The notes under the pieces were generated by a model. It was not told the DNA's origin and ran no database searches. It worked only from the letters and a program-made list of their open reading frames with translations. From Rhodovarius crocodyli (lineage in GTDB: Bacteria > Pseudomonadota > Alphaproteobacteria > Acetobacterales > Acetobacteraceae), in the NCBI GenBank assembly GCA_945901085.1, contig CAMDJV010000001.1:227216-291215 (forward strand): a stretch of 64,000 nucleotides of DNA. Direction: 5' to 3'. Below are positions 52,666-62,554 of this stretch, in pieces (the stretch's first letter is position 1; each line of letters opens with the position of its first letter). Made by a program: the position numbers and the translations under genes.

Positions 52666-55600
52666 TTATTCGGCGGCTTGCGATACCTCGGCCATCGGCC
52701 GGGGCAGATATTTCGCGTATTCCTTCGGCACCACATGCCAGAAGCTGTCACGCTCCGCCGCCCAGTCATTCAGCAGGCGGGCGGCGAAACGGCTGCCCGT
52801 CTCGGCCACATGCCGCTCGATCAACCCCTTCAGCACGCCTTCCCAATGCGCCGAAGCCAGACGTTGCCAAAGCAAGGTCTCCGGGTTCAGCCGCTTCTCA
52901 AAGGTCAGGTCCGCATCATGGATGAAGGCCGAACCACCGGTGAAGCCCGCGCCGAAATTATCGCCCGTCGCCCCCAGAATCACCACCGTGCCGCCGGTCA
53001 TGTACTCACAGGCATTGGCGCCAGTGCCTTCCACCACCGCCGTCGCCCCCGAATTGCGCACCGCAAAACGCTCCCCCGCCTGGCCGGCGGCGAAGAGTTC
53101 ACCCGCCGTGGCACCATAAAGGCAGGTATTGCCGATGATGGTGTTCTCATTCCACACCAGCGTGGAGGAAGGTGCGGGGCGCACCACAATCTGCCCGCCC
53201 GAGAGCCCCTTGCCGACATAATCATTGGCATCGCCAAAGACTTCCAGCTTCAGGCCGCGCACCGCAAAGGCACCCAGCGACTGCCCGGCCGTGCCGCGCA
53301 GCCGCACGGTCAGATGCCCGGGCTGCAGCCCGTTCATGCCGTATTGCCGGGTGATCATGGCACTCGTCTTGGTGCCGATGGCGCGGTGGGTGTTCCGGAT
53401 ATTATAGGCGAGCTGCATTTTCTCGCCGCGCTGGAACAACGGCGCTGCGTCGCGGATCATATCGGCATCCAGCGTCTCAGGCACCTCATTGCGCCCTTCC
53501 AGCGTGCAATAGCGGGCATGCTGGCCGGCATCGGCCTGCACCAGCAGCGGGTTGAGGTCGAGATCATCGAGATCATCGGCACCACGGCTGACCTGCTTGA
53601 GCAGATCGGTGCGGCCGATCACATCGGTCAGCTTGCGGAAGCCCAGTGAGGCCAGGATTTCACGCACCTCCTCCGCCACGAAGGAGAAGAGGCTGATCAC
53701 CTTCTCCGGCGTGCCTTCGAACTTCTTCCGCAGCGCCTCATCCTGGGTGCAGACACCCACGGGGCAGGTGTTGGAATGGCATTGCCGCACCATGATGCAG
53801 CCCATGGCAACGAGCGAGGCCGTGCCAATGCCAAACTCCTCAGCACCCAACATCGCGGCCACCACCACGTCCCGGCCCGTCTTCAAGCCGCCATCGGTGC
53901 GCAGCCGCACCCGGTGGCGCAGCCGGTTGAGCTGCAAGACCTGATGCGTCTCCGACAGCCCCATCTCCCAGGGCAGGCCGGCATATTTGATCGAGGTGAT
54001 GGGCGAAGCACCCGTGCCACCGGAATGGCCGGAGACCAGAATGGCATCCGCCTTCGCCTTGGCCACACCCGCCGCGATGGTGCCAATGCCCGAGCGCGAC
54101 ACCAGCTTCACACACACCATCGCGTCAGGGTTGATCTGCTTGAGGTCATAGATGAGCTGCGCCAGATCCTCGATCGAATAAATATCATGATGCGGCGGCG
54201 GGCTGATCAGCGTGACACCCGGGGTGGAGTGGCGCAGCTTGGCGATCAGCCCCGTCACCTTGAAGCCGGGCAATTGGCCGCCCTCGCCAGGCTTCGCACC
54301 CTGCGCGACCTTGATCTCGATCTCACGGCAATTGTTCAGGTATTCAGCGGTGACACCAAACCGGCCCGAAGCGATCTGCTTGATGGCGGAATTGGCATTG
54401 TCGCCATTGGCCCGGGGTTTTGCCCGCGCCGGGTCCTCACCGCCCTCGCCACTGTCGCTGCGCGCGCCAATGCGGTTCATCGCGATGGAAAGCGTCTCAT
54501 GCGCCTCGGGCGAGAGCGCGCCCAGCGAAATGCCGGGCGCCAGCAGCCGCTTGCGGATTTCGGTGATGCTCTCCACCTCCTCCAGCGCGATGCGCTTGAG
54601 GCCCTCGGCGCGGAAATCCAGCAGGTCGCGCAGCGCAACCGGCGGGCCGCGGCGCACACCCTCAGAATAGCGCTTGAACATCTGGTAGCTGTCGGTGGCC
54701 ACGGCCTCCTGCAGCGTGTGGATCAGCGGGCCATCAAAGGCATGCGCCTCACCACGGCGGCGCAGCTTGTGCAGGCCACCCACCGGCAGCGCCACCGCAT
54801 CAGCATCCCAAGCACGGCCATGCAACTCGACAATGCGCTTGGCAATGCCCGAGAGGCCAATGCCCGAAATGCGCGAAGGCACGCCGGGGAAGAACTCATT
54901 GACCAGCGCGCGGGAGAGGCCAATCGCCTCGAAATTCATCCCACCGCGATAGGAGGAGATGACCGAGATGCCCATCTTGGACATCACCTTCAGCAAGCCC
55001 TTATCCACCGCCTTCTTGTACTTCGCCACCGCCTCGGTCAGCGTCAGCGCGCCAAACAGGCCACGGCGATGGCGGTCGGCAATGCTCTCCTGCGCCATAT
55101 AGGCGTTGACCGTGGTGGCACCCGCGCCGATCAGCACGGCGAAGCAATGCACATCGAGGCATTCCGCCACCCGGGCATTGAGGCTGGTGAATGTGCGAAG
55201 CGAGGTCTTGACGAGGTGGGTATGCACCCCGCCCACGGCCAAAATCATCGGAATGGCCGCGCGCTCGGCCCCCTGGTTTTCATCGGTCAAAATCACATGG
55301 ACAGAGCCGGAGCGCACCCCTTCCTCCGCCTCGCGGCGAATGCGCTCAATGGCGCGGCGCAAACCCTGCTCGCCCTCGGCGACGGGGAAAGTGCAATCCA
55401 CCTCGCAGGCGCTGGCACCCATATAGCCGCGCATGGCATTGAACTGCGCGGTGCTCAGCACCGGGCTGTCCAGCATCAGCATGTCGCATTGCTCGGGGTT
55501 CTCGTCGAGAATATTGCCCAGATTGCCCAGGCGGGTGCGCAGCGTCATCACCCGCGTCTCACGCAGGCTGTCGATGGGCGGGTTGGTCACCTGGCTGAAC

Positions 55601-57195
55601 ATCTGCCGGAAGTAATGGTGCAGGCCACGGTAATGCTGGCTCAGCACGGCAATTGGCGTGTCATCGCCCATGCTGCCCACCGCCTCGGCGCTATCCTCCA
55701 CCATGGGGTGGAGAATGGTCTCCAGCTCCTCCATCGTGGTGCCGATGGCGAGTTGCCGCCGCCGCAGCCCCTCGCCGGAATACAGCGTGGGCTCCGCCTG
55801 ATCGTGCCGGACAATCTCATCAATGCGCGTGGTGCGCTCCACCCATTTGCCAAAGGGCTTGCGGGAGGACAGCTCATCCTTCAGCGCGGCATCGAGATAC
55901 ATCTTCCCGGTGTCCAGATTGACGCCGATGCATTGGCCGGGGCCGACGCGCCCCTTGGCGGTAATATCCTGCTCGGCCAGCTTCACCATGCCGGTTTCGC
56001 TGCCCACAATCAGCAGCCCATCGGTGGTGACGGAGTAGCGCATCGGGCGCAGGCCATTGCGATCCATGCCGCCGATCACCCAGGTGCCATCGGTGGCGCA
56101 GAGCGCTGCCGGCCCGTCCCAGGGCTCCATCACCGCATTGCAATAGAGGAAGAGGTCGTGATGCGCCGGCGACATGGTGGCGTTGTTGCCCAGCGATTCC
56201 GGCATCAGCATCGCCTTGGCCATCGCCGCATCACGCCCGCCGCGCACCAAAAGCTCGAACACATTGTCGAGGCAGGCGGTGTCGGAATTGCCGGCCTGAA
56301 TGACCGGCTTCACATCGGCCATATAAGCGTCGAGCGATGGGTGGGAGAGCCGGGTCTCGTGGCTCTTCATCCAGTTCACATTGCCGTGCAGCGTGTTGAT
56401 CTCGCCATTATGCGCGATCATCCGGAAGGGCTGCGCCAGGCGCCAGGTGGGGAAGGTGTTGGTCGAATAGCGCTGGTGATAAATCGCAAAGCGCGAAACG
56501 AAGCGCGCATCCGTCAGGTCCGGATAGAACTCCGACAGATCCTCGGCCAGAAACATCCCCTTGTAGATGAGCGAGCGGCAGGAGAGCGAGCAGAGATACA
56601 GCTCAGGAATCTGCGCCGCGATGGCCTGCTTCTCGATCCGCCGGCGGATGACGTAAAGATCGCGCTCATAGGTCGCGTCATCGCGCCCCTCGGGGTCCCA
56701 GATCAGAATCTGCTCGATCTCGGGCCGCGTCGCATTGGCCTTTTCGCCGATCACCGAGGCGTTGATCGGCACCTGGCGCCAGCCATAAATGGCGTAGCCC
56801 GCGGCAAGAATTTCCGTCTCGCAAATCTGCCGGCAACGCTCCTGCGCGCCAAAATCGGTCTTGGGCAGAAAGACCATGCCCACCGCGATGCGGCCGGGCT
56901 TCAGCTTGTCGCCGCCATTGCGCACCGCCTCGGCAAAGAAATCCTGCGGGATTTCAACATGGATGCCCGCGCCATCGCCCGTCTTGCCATCGGCATCGAC
57001 GGCACCGCGGTGCCAGACGGCCTTGAGCGCATCAATACCGGCCTGAACCACCTGGCGCGACGCCCGGCCATTGAGAGCGGCGACGAGGCCCACGCCGCAG
57101 GCATCATGCTCGGTCGTATCAATATGCGCATCGGCCAGGGTGGCGAGGTTGGCGGTGTAGTTGGCGGCGAATTCGGCGCCGGATTCATGGGTCAT
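52666..57195 (-). CDS. gltB: Glutamate synthase (NADPH) large subunit
   Basis: 1509 aa. Residues 1-32 form a propeptide, and the mature N-terminal nucleophile is C33 in TTEHDACGVGLVAALNGRAS. The class II amidotransferase domain (about 33-430) is followed by the central domain, the FMN-binding synthase domain (SPPPHHDIYSIEDLAQLIYD, VKLVSRSGIGTIAAGVAKAK, GGTGASPITSIKYAGLPWEM), the 3Fe-4S cysteines in CIMVRQCHSNTCPVGVCTQD, and the C-terminal beta-helix (GNTCLYGATAGELFAAGQAG). It makes two glutamates from glutamine and 2-oxoglutarate. It is transcribed after gltD, 5 bp apart. Confidence 0.98.
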   Translation of the reverse strand: MTHESGAEFAANYTANLATLADAHIDTTEHDACGVGLVAALNGRASRQVVQAGIDALKAVWHRGAVDADGKTGDGAGIHVEIPQDFFAEAVRNGGDKLKPGRIAVGMVFLPKTDFGAQERCRQICETEILAAGYAIYGWRQVPINASVIGEKANATRPEIEQILIWDPEGRDDATYERDLYVIRRRIEKQAIAAQIPELYLCSLSCRSLIYKGMFLAEDLSEFYPDLTDARFVSRFAIYHQRYSTNTFPTWRLAQPFRMIAHNGEINTLHGNVNWMKSHETRLSHPSLDAYMADVKPVIQAGNSDTACLDNVFELLVRGGRDAAMAKAMLMPESLGNNATMSPAHHDLFLYCNAVMEPWDGPAALCATDGTWVIGGMDRNGLRPMRYSVTTDGLLIVGSETGMVKLAEQDITAKGRVGPGQCIGVNLDTGKMYLDAALKDELSSRKPFGKWVERTTRIDEIVRHDQAEPTLYSGEGLRRRQLAIGTTMEELETILHPMVEDSAEAVGSMGDDTPIAVLSQHYRGLHHYFRQMFSQVTNPPIDSLRETRVMTLRTRLGNLGNILDENPEQCDMLMLDSPVLSTAQFNAMRGYMGASACEVDCTFPVAEGEQGLRRAIERIRREAEEGVRSGSVHVILTDENQGAERAAIPMILAVGGVHTHLVKTSLRTFTSLNARVAECLDVHCFAVLIGAGATTVNAYMAQESIADRHRRGLFGALTLTEAVAKYKKAVDKGLLKVMSKMGISVISSYRGGMNFEAIGLSRALVNEFFPGVPSRISGIGLSGIAKRIVELHGRAWDADAVALPVGGLHKLRRRGEAHAFDGPLIHTLQEAVATDSYQMFKRYSEGVRRGPPVALRDLLDFRAEGLKRIALEEVESITEIRKRLLAPGISLGALSPEAHETLSIAMNRIGARSDSGEGGEDPARAKPRANGDNANSAIKQIASGRFGVTAEYLNNCREIEIKVAQGAKPGEGGQLPGFKVTGLIAKLRHSTPGVTLISPPPHHDIYSIEDLAQLIYDLKQINPDAMVCVKLVSRSGIGTIAAGVAKAKADAILVSGHSGGTGASPITSIKYAGLPWEMGLSETHQVLQLNRLRHRVRLRTDGGLKTGRDVVVAAMLGAEEFGIGTASLVAMGCIMVRQCHSNTCPVGVCTQDEALRKKFEGTPEKVISLFSFVAEEVREILASLGFRKLTDVIGRTDLLKQVSRGADDLDDLDLNPLLVQADAGQHARYCTLEGRNEVPETLDADMIRDAAPLFQRGEKMQLAYNIRNTHRAIGTKTSAMITRQYGMNGLQPGHLTVRLRGTAGQSLGAFAVRGLKLEVFGDANDYVGKGLSGGQIVVRPAPSSTLVWNENTIIGNTCLYGATAGELFAAGQAGERFAVRNSGATAVVEGTGANACEYMTGGTVVILGATGDNFGAGFTGGSAFIHDADLTFEKRLNPETLLWQRLASAHWEGVLKGLIERHVAETGSRFAARLLNDWAAERDSFWHVVPKEYAKYLPRPMAEVSQAAE

Positions 57196-57200
57196 CGGGG

Positions 57201-58637
57201 TTACTCCGCCGCCACGGCCATCGCGGCCTTGTGTTGAATATAAAGATGCATCTGCTCCGCCGCATCGCGCCCGTCGCGAATGCCCCAGACCACCAGCGAG
57301 GCGCCACGCACAATGTCGCCGCCGGCAAAGACGCCCTCCATCGCCGTCATCATCGTCTTGTGGTCCACCTTCAGCGTGCCCCAGCGGGAGACGGCCAACG
57401 CCTCCTCACCAAAGGCGCGGGGCAGGTCCTCGGGGTCAAAGCCCAGCGCCTTGATGGCGAGATCCGCCTTCTGGATGAAGCTGGAACCGGCAATGGGCTC
57501 CACCTGCTGCCGCCCCGTGGCGTCGGGCAGGCCCAGATGCATGCGCGTGGCGCGAACCCCGGCCACCTTGCCCGCCCCTTCAAAACTCTCAGGCGCGCTG
57601 AGCCAGACGAAGCGCACGCCCTCCTCTTCGGCATTATTCACCTCGCGCATGGAGCCGGGCATATTCGCCCGGTCACGCCGATAGAGGCAGGCCACCGAGG
57701 CAGCACCCTGGCGCACCGCGGTGCGCACGCAATCCATCGCGGTATCGCCACCGCCGATCACCACGACATGCTTGCCCCGCGCATTGAGGCTGCCATCCTC
57801 AAAGGCCGGCACCCTATCGCCCAGATTGTCGCGGTTCGACGCGGTGAGGTAATCAAGCGCGGCCACAACGCCGGGCAACTCCGAGCCGGGAATGGCGATA
57901 TCACGCGCCTTATACACCCCGGTTGCGATGAACACGGCATCATGCTTCTCGCGCAGCTGCGCGAGCGTGATGTCCCGGCCGATCTCCATATTGAGATGGA
58001 ACTGGATGCCGCCGGCCTCATACTGCTTCCAGCGGCGAAGCACGACGTCCTTCTCCAGCTTGAAATTGGGGATGCCATAGATCATCAGCCCGCCCACGCG
58101 GTCATAGCGATCATAGACATGCACCTGATAGCCGCGCACACGCAGCCGCTCGGCCGCGGCAAGCCCGGCGGGGCCGGCGCCGATGATGGCCACGCTCTGC
58201 GCCAACTCCACCCGCGGCGTGGGCGGCTTCACCCAGCCATTCTCAAAAGCGGTCTCGACAATATGCTTCTCCACCGAGCCGATGGTGACGCTGTCAAACC
58301 CCTTCTCGATGACGCAATTGCCCTCGCAGAGCCGGTCCTGCGGGCAAACCCGGCCGCAGATTTCGGGAAAGGTGTTGGTGGCGGAGGCGACTTCATAAGC
58401 CTCCTCCATCCGACCTTCAGCGGTCAGCTTCAGCCAATCGGGGATATTGTTGTTGAGTGGGCAATGCACCTGGCAGAAGGGCACGCCGCATTGGCTGCAG
58501 CGGCTGGCCTGTTCGGCGGCGCGGGCGGGCTCGAAACGGGAATAGATCTCGTTGAAATCCGTCCGACGGGCGGCGGCCTCGCGCTTATCGGGCGTTTGTT
58601 GCGCGAGACGAACAAACTGCAGCATTTTTTCGGCCAT
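57201..58637 (-). CDS. gltD: Glutamate synthase (NADPH) small subunit
   Basis: 478 aa from MAEKMLQFVRLAQQTPDKRE; an ATG three codons upstream (58646) or a TTG (58652) is possible. The N-terminal 4Fe-4S domain has CSQCGVPFCQVHCPLNNNIP and CGRVCPQDRLCEGNCV. The FAD site is IIGAGPAGLAAAERLRVRGY, and the NADPH site VVIGGGDTAMDCVRTAVRQG, with GFDPEDLPRAFGE near the end. It passes electrons from NADPH to GltB. It is the first gene of the gltD-gltB pair; about 170 bp upstream separate it from the next minus-strand gene. Confidence 0.97.
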   Translation of the reverse strand: MAEKMLQFVRLAQQTPDKREAAARRTDFNEIYSRFEPARAAEQASRCSQCGVPFCQVHCPLNNNIPDWLKLTAEGRMEEAYEVASATNTFPEICGRVCPQDRLCEGNCVIEKGFDSVTIGSVEKHIVETAFENGWVKPPTPRVELAQSVAIIGAGPAGLAAAERLRVRGYQVHVYDRYDRVGGLMIYGIPNFKLEKDVVLRRWKQYEAGGIQFHLNMEIGRDITLAQLREKHDAVFIATGVYKARDIAIPGSELPGVVAALDYLTASNRDNLGDRVPAFEDGSLNARGKHVVVIGGGDTAMDCVRTAVRQGAASVACLYRRDRANMPGSMREVNNAEEEGVRFVWLSAPESFEGAGKVAGVRATRMHLGLPDATGRQQVEPIAGSSFIQKADLAIKALGFDPEDLPRAFGEEALAVSRWGTLKVDHKTMMTAMEGVFAGGDIVRGASLVVWGIRDGRDAAEQMHLYIQHKAAMAVAAE

Positions 58638-58809
58638 GGCGTGCATTCCCAAGGGGGGGGGCGTGATGAAGCGCCCTTAACAGGAAGTTTTGCAGACGAA
58701 AAGAGCCATTTCACCACATAGGACATATTAACTGCCCTAATTGATCCCCCTGCCCCGCCCCAAAATTCCAGCCACCCTCGGCTGTAGGTATTATAAGTCC
58801 GATTTGGAC

Positions 58810-59742
58810 CTACTCCCTCCGCCCGCCCCCCGCCTTGAAGCGCGTCAGATAGGCCGGCACCACCGCCTCAATGGGCCGGGCGGTAATCCCCAGCGCCGCC
58901 AAGCCCAGAGCCCCCGCCGCCACCACATTATCCTTTTGCAAAAGCAACAATTGATCCTGGGTGAAGGGCTTGCCAGGAAGCCGCTCAGCCAGCGCCGCCT
59001 GCAGCCGCGCCAGGCCCATCGGCACCTCGAATAATGGGCGCTTGCGGCCGGTCACCTCCAGGATGTAGCGCAAAATATCACGAAAACTCAGCGCCTGCGG
59101 GCCACCGAGTTCAAAAACCTTGCCCGCCACGTCATCACGCGTGGCAGCCGCCAGCACCGCCTCGGCCACATCGCCCACCCAGACAGGCTGAAACCGCGTA
59201 TCGCCGCACAGCACCGGCATAACCGGCAGCAGCCGCGCCATCCCGGCGAACATATTGAAGAATTTGTCCTCGGCGCCAAAAATAATACTCGGCCGCAGCA
59301 CCGTCGCATGGGGGAAGGCAGCGAAGACCGCGGCCTCACCCTCGCCCTTGCTCCGGGCATAGAGGCTGGCGCTGCCAGGGTCGGCGCCAATAGCGGAAAC
59401 ATGCACCAGCCGCTCAGCCCCCGCCGAATGCGCCAGCCGCGCCACCCGCCCTGCCCCCTCGGCCTGGATGGCGTGGAAGCCACCGGGGCGCTTCTCGGCG
59501 AGAATACCCACCAGATTGATCACCAGCGAGGCCCCCTCCACCGCACGGGCGGCGGCCACCTCATCCGTCACATCGGCGCGCAGCGCCACAATCTGGCCCA
59601 CCCGGCCGGAGGTCTGCACCACCCGCGCCCCCGCCGGGTCATGCGTGGCGATGCGGATCTGCCAATCCTGCCGCGCCAGGCGTTGCACCACATAGCGGCC
59701 GATAAAACCGGCACCGCCGAAGACAGTTGCGATTTTTTGCAC
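58810..59742 (-). CDS. Complex I NDUFA9 subunit family / NAD(P)-binding atypical SDR
   Basis: 310 aa from GTG 59742 (MQKIATVFGGAGFIGRYVVQ). The NAD(P)-binding motif FGGAGFIGRYVV is at the N-terminus, then the adenine-ribose region ATHDPAGARVV, LVINLVGILAEKRPGGFHAI, HVSAIGADPGSASLYARSKG (YxxxK: YARSK) and RPSIIFGAEDKFFNMFAGMA, characteristic of the NDUFA9 branch of extended SDRs. In alphaproteobacteria such proteins may assist respiratory complex I or quinone metabolism; the exact role here is uncertain. Stands alone before tRNA-Leu, which is on the other strand. Confidence 0.92.
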   Translation of the reverse strand: MQKIATVFGGAGFIGRYVVQRLARQDWQIRIATHDPAGARVVQTSGRVGQIVALRADVTDEVAAARAVEGASLVINLVGILAEKRPGGFHAIQAEGAGRVARLAHSAGAERLVHVSAIGADPGSASLYARSKGEGEAAVFAAFPHATVLRPSIIFGAEDKFFNMFAGMARLLPVMPVLCGDTRFQPVWVGDVAEAVLAAATRDDVAGKVFELGGPQALSFRDILRYILEVTGRKRPLFEVPMGLARLQAALAERLPGKPFTQDQLLLLQKDNVVAAGALGLAALGITARPIEAVVPAYLTRFKAGGGRRE

Positions 59743-59871
59743 GCGAAAACCCCCGGAACATTCAGCCCCGCCTGCATATGGCCATACCGCATCGCAGCCA
59801 AGTCCAAGTTCTGCCGGTAGGTGGGTTGACGCCACTCCACCATACCCCTAATCAGCCCTTCTACCCACCGT

Positions 59872-59955
<84 letters not shown>

Positions 59956-60004
59956 TTTCTCCCGCCCGCTTGCCATTCCACCCTGCGCCGCCTAGCAGGC
60001 CTGA

Positions 60005-60655
60005 ATGAGCACCATCTTCCAAAACGGCGTTACCATCCATCTCCATCGGCATGATCTGCCGGCCGGGCTTGCGCTTGGGCCCGTCATCGCCGTCGATACC
60101 GAAACCATGGGGCTGGACCCGCGGCGGGACAGGCTTTGCCTGGTACAACTCTCCGATGGCTCGGGCGTGGCCCATCTGGTGCAGTTCATCCCCACCGGCC
60201 TGGGCGGGCGCGGCTTTGATGCCCCCAACCTCTCCGCCCTGCTGACCGACGCCACGACCGTCAAATTATTCCACTTCGCCCGGTTTGACGTGGCGGCGCT
60301 GCACAATGCGCTGGGCATCGATGTGGCACCGGTCAAATGCACCAAAATCGCCGCCAAGCTGGTGCGCACCTTCACCGACCGCCATGGCCTGAAGGATCTC
60401 TGCAAGGAACTCCTCGGCGTGGAGATCAGCAAGCAACAGCAAACCTCAGACTGGGGTGCGGCCGAACTCAGCCCCGAGCAACAGGCCTATGCTGCCTCGG
60501 ATGTGCTGCATCTGCATGCGCTCTGGGCCCGGCTGGAGGCGCTTCTCAAGCGCGAAGGGCGCCTGGAACTGGCCGAGGCCTGCTTCCGCTTCCTCCCTGC
60601 CCGCGGCCGGCTGGACCTGATGGGCTATGACGAGCCTGATATTTTTCATCACTAG
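60005..60655 (+). CDS. rnd: Ribonuclease D (single-domain form)
   Basis: 216 aa, with only the 3'-5' exonuclease domain and no HRDC domains. DEDDy residues are seen: IAVDTETMGLDPRRDRLCLV (Asp, Glu), KLFHFARFDVAALHNALGID (Asp), and SPEQQAYAASDVLHLHALWA (Tyr, Asp). It trims 3' ends of tRNA and other stable RNAs, and fittingly follows a tRNA gene. The GxLGVEISKQQQTSDWG-like segment (ELLGVEISKQQQTSDWGAAE) is conserved in the family. Single-domain RNase D is common in alphaproteobacteria. Confidence 0.95.
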   Translation: MSTIFQNGVTIHLHRHDLPAGLALGPVIAVDTETMGLDPRRDRLCLVQLSDGSGVAHLVQFIPTGLGGRGFDAPNLSALLTDATTVKLFHFARFDVAALHNALGIDVAPVKCTKIAAKLVRTFTDRHGLKDLCKELLGVEISKQQQTSDWGAAELSPEQQAYAASDVLHLHALWARLEALLKREGRLELAEACFRFLPARGRLDLMGYDEPDIFHH

Positions 60656-61099
60656 AGCCGCTTCACCACAAGTGGAGATGTTGAATCGGCTATAGCAGGC
60701 TGCTGAAGGATAATTATGGCGAAGAAAAAAAGCGAAAAGGCTTTGCCCTCTTGCACTCCCTCACCAGGGTCGACATGCATATCGATAATTTTCCAGAAAT
60801 TTTGATATATTTTATAGGAAAATTTGTTCTTAAAGCCTAATTTCAGAGAATTTATAATTTTGAATAGATTATTCTTCCCTCAAACAATCCCGCCTGAACA
60901 AATGATACTCTAAAACCACGAAATTCATCGAAGGTGGAGGAAACTCAGTTTCCTCCCGGGGTGCTCGAGGGGCAAAGCCGCCCGATCTTGTTATTGTACG
61001 TCATTCGTTTTAAGCAACCCAATAGTCTTTATTTTACCGCTTTTCCCGAGCCACCGGGCGCAGTCGCAAGCCTAGACAAAGCTATAAGCCAGACGGGTA
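60656..61099. other. A/T-rich gene-free region between rnd and folD
   Basis: About 445 bp. The middle (60780-60900) is dominated by A/T runs such as gatatattttatagg. A 29-codon frame (60718 onward) and a frame that overlaps folD lack coding character. It holds one perfect palindrome (60936-60956). I see no tRNA, insertion-sequence ends or known riboswitch. It could be the remnant of a former insertion. Confidence 0.5.
60936..60956. repeat. Perfect 21-bp palindrome
   Basis: GGAGGAAACT and AGTTTCCTCC flank a single C, giving a 10-bp perfect inverted repeat. No T-run is adjacent on either strand, so it may be a protein-binding site or the edge of a dispersed palindromic repeat rather than an intrinsic terminator. 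Confidence 0.6.
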
Positions 61100-61936
61100 T
61101 CAGCCCCGCCGCGCCATTGCCGCATCCAGCGTGTTTTCCAGCAGGCAGGCGATGGTCATTGGCCCCACGCCGCCCGGCACGGGGGCGATAGCCCCAGCCA
61201 CCGCAGCCACCTCGTCAAACGCCACATCGCCCACCAGCCGGCCATCGGCCAGGCGGTTGATGCCCACATCAATGATGGTGGCGCCAGGCTTTACCCAATC
61301 GGCGCGCACCATCTCCGCCCGCCCCACGGCGGCCACCAAGATATCGGCGCGGGCGCATTCAGCGGCCAAATCCCGGGTGCGGGAATGGGCGATGGTGACG
61401 GTGCAATCCGCCCCCAGCAGCAATTGCGCCATTGGCCGGCCGACAATCTGGCTGCGGCCGAGCACCACCGCGCGCGCACCGCGCAACTCAGTGCCAGCCA
61501 ACAAATGCATCACGCCACGCGGCGTGCAGGGCACAAGCCCCGGCTGGCCCGAGGCCAGCCTGCCGGCATTGATGGGATGGAAGCCATCCACATCCTTCTC
61601 AGGCGCTACGGCATTGATCGCGGCTTGGGCGTCGATATGGTCGGGCAGCGGCAATTGCACCAGAATGCCATCCACCGCGTCATCAGCGTTCAGGGCGGCA
61701 ATCTGCGCCAGGAGTTGGGCCTGGGTCGTGGCTTCGGGCAGGTGGATGGTGCGGGAGGCAAAGCCCGCCTCCTTCGCCGCGCGGTCCTTGTTGCGGACAT
61801 AAACGCCGCTCGCCGGGTCCTCACCCACCCGCACGACCACCAGGCCCGGCGCATAGCCCGCCGCCGCCACCCTTGCCGCAAGCCCCGCGCGCAACTGCGC
61901 GGCAACAGCCTTGCCGTCAATGATGCGCGCCGCCAT
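61100..61936 (-). CDS. folD: Methylenetetrahydrofolate dehydrogenase / methenyltetrahydrofolate cyclohydrolase
   Basis: 278 aa. Motifs: [20 protein letters not shown] (YVxxK with the catalytic Lys), [60 protein letters not shown] for NADP binding, and [18 protein letters not shown] at the end. It interconverts 5,10-methylene- and 10-formyl-tetrahydrofolate. The start overlaps the yggT stop by one base, forming a yggT-folD operon on the minus strand. Confidence 0.97.
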   Translation of the reverse strand: MAARIIDGKAVAAQLRAGLAARVAAAGYAPGLVVVRVGEDPASGVYVRNKDRAAKEAGFASRTIHLPEATTQAQLLAQIAALNADDAVDGILVQLPLPDHIDAQAAINAVAPEKDVDGFHPINAGRLASGQPGLVPCTPRGVMHLLAGTELRGARAVVLGRSQIVGRPMAQLLLGADCTVTIAHSRTRDLAAECARADILVAAVGRAEMVRADWVKPGATIIDVGINRLADGRLVGDVAFDEVAAVAGAIAPVPGGVGPMTIACLLENTLDAAMARRG

Positions 61937-62247
61937 CAGAAGTAAACACCGCCCAAAATCATATAGTTCTGGATCGCTGCCACCAGCAGCATGCAGGCCT
62001 GCACCAGCAGCAGCACCACCATGGGCGAGATATCGATGCCGCCGAAATTGGGCAGGCGCTCGCGCACAGGGCGCATCGCCGGCTCGGTCACCCGGGCAAA
62101 GAAATCCGCCAGGGTCCAGACCATGCGGTTGCGGGTATCGAGCACATTGAAGCCGATCAGCATCGACATGATGGCGGCGATGATCACCGCCCAGAAAAAC
62201 AATTGAAGCCCGGCCTGCACCAGGAAGAAAAGAGCATCGAGGATCAT
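61936..62247 (-). CDS. YggT family integral membrane protein
   Basis: 103 aa with two hydrophobic segments (about residues 5-30 and 73-95) around the conserved loop [20 protein letters not shown] and [14 protein letters not shown], which define the YggT/CCB3 family. The family is implicated in membrane organisation and, in some bacteria, osmotic shock tolerance or cell-division-associated distribution. It is the first gene of the yggT-folD pair. Confidence 0.93.
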   Translation of the reverse strand: MILDALFFLVQAGLQLFFWAVIIAAIMSMLIGFNVLDTRNRMVWTLADFFARVTEPAMRPVRERLPNFGGIDISPMVVLLLVQACMLLVAAIQNYMILGGVYF

Positions 62248-62393
62248 GTGATGAGCGGTGTCCGTGGCTGTGAGGGCGGCAGGTGGAAACTAGGGTCGCA
62301 TGGCCATAACGACAAGCGGCGCCTTGGCTTGACTTGCACGCCGGGCAAGGGCAAACAGCGCCACCTCGGGTGACTATCCGGGTGGTGCGAGGC

Positions 62394-62469
<76 letters not shown>

Positions 62470-62516
62470 TTCATCCCGCTAAAACGTTGTCTTTCCATGA
62501 TTTTTACTCCTTTCGT

Positions 62517-62554
62517 GGCTACCGGGTTGCCGCCCGGTAGCCATTGCTTTTTTT
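62517..62554 (+). terminator. Rho-independent terminator after tRNA-Ala
   Basis: GGCTACCGGG (62517-62526) and CCCGGTAGCC (62533-62542) form a perfect 10-bp stem with a 6-base loop, followed five bases later by seven T (62548-62554). It is oriented to stop transcription from tRNA-Ala, directly against the integrase stop codon. Confidence 0.85.

Noticed and set aside
53776..57237. 1153-codon open frame on the plus strand
   Set aside because: Lies entirely antisense to gltB. It has the His/Arg/Ala/Gly-rich composition of a GC-rich shadow frame and no recognisable domain.
57231..58721. 496-codon plus-strand frame
   Set aside because: Antisense to gltD, whose Fe-S, FAD and NADPH motifs are unambiguous.
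58653..58809. Sigma-54 or other promoter in the region upstream of gltD
   Set aside because: A TGGCTC near 58700 on the minus strand lacks a correctly spaced GC element. No other consensus is convincing, so no promoter was assigned.
60934..61191. 85-codon plus-strand ORF starting in the rnd-folD gap
   Set aside because: Half of it is antisense to folD, the composition is not protein-like, and no ribosome binding site is visible.
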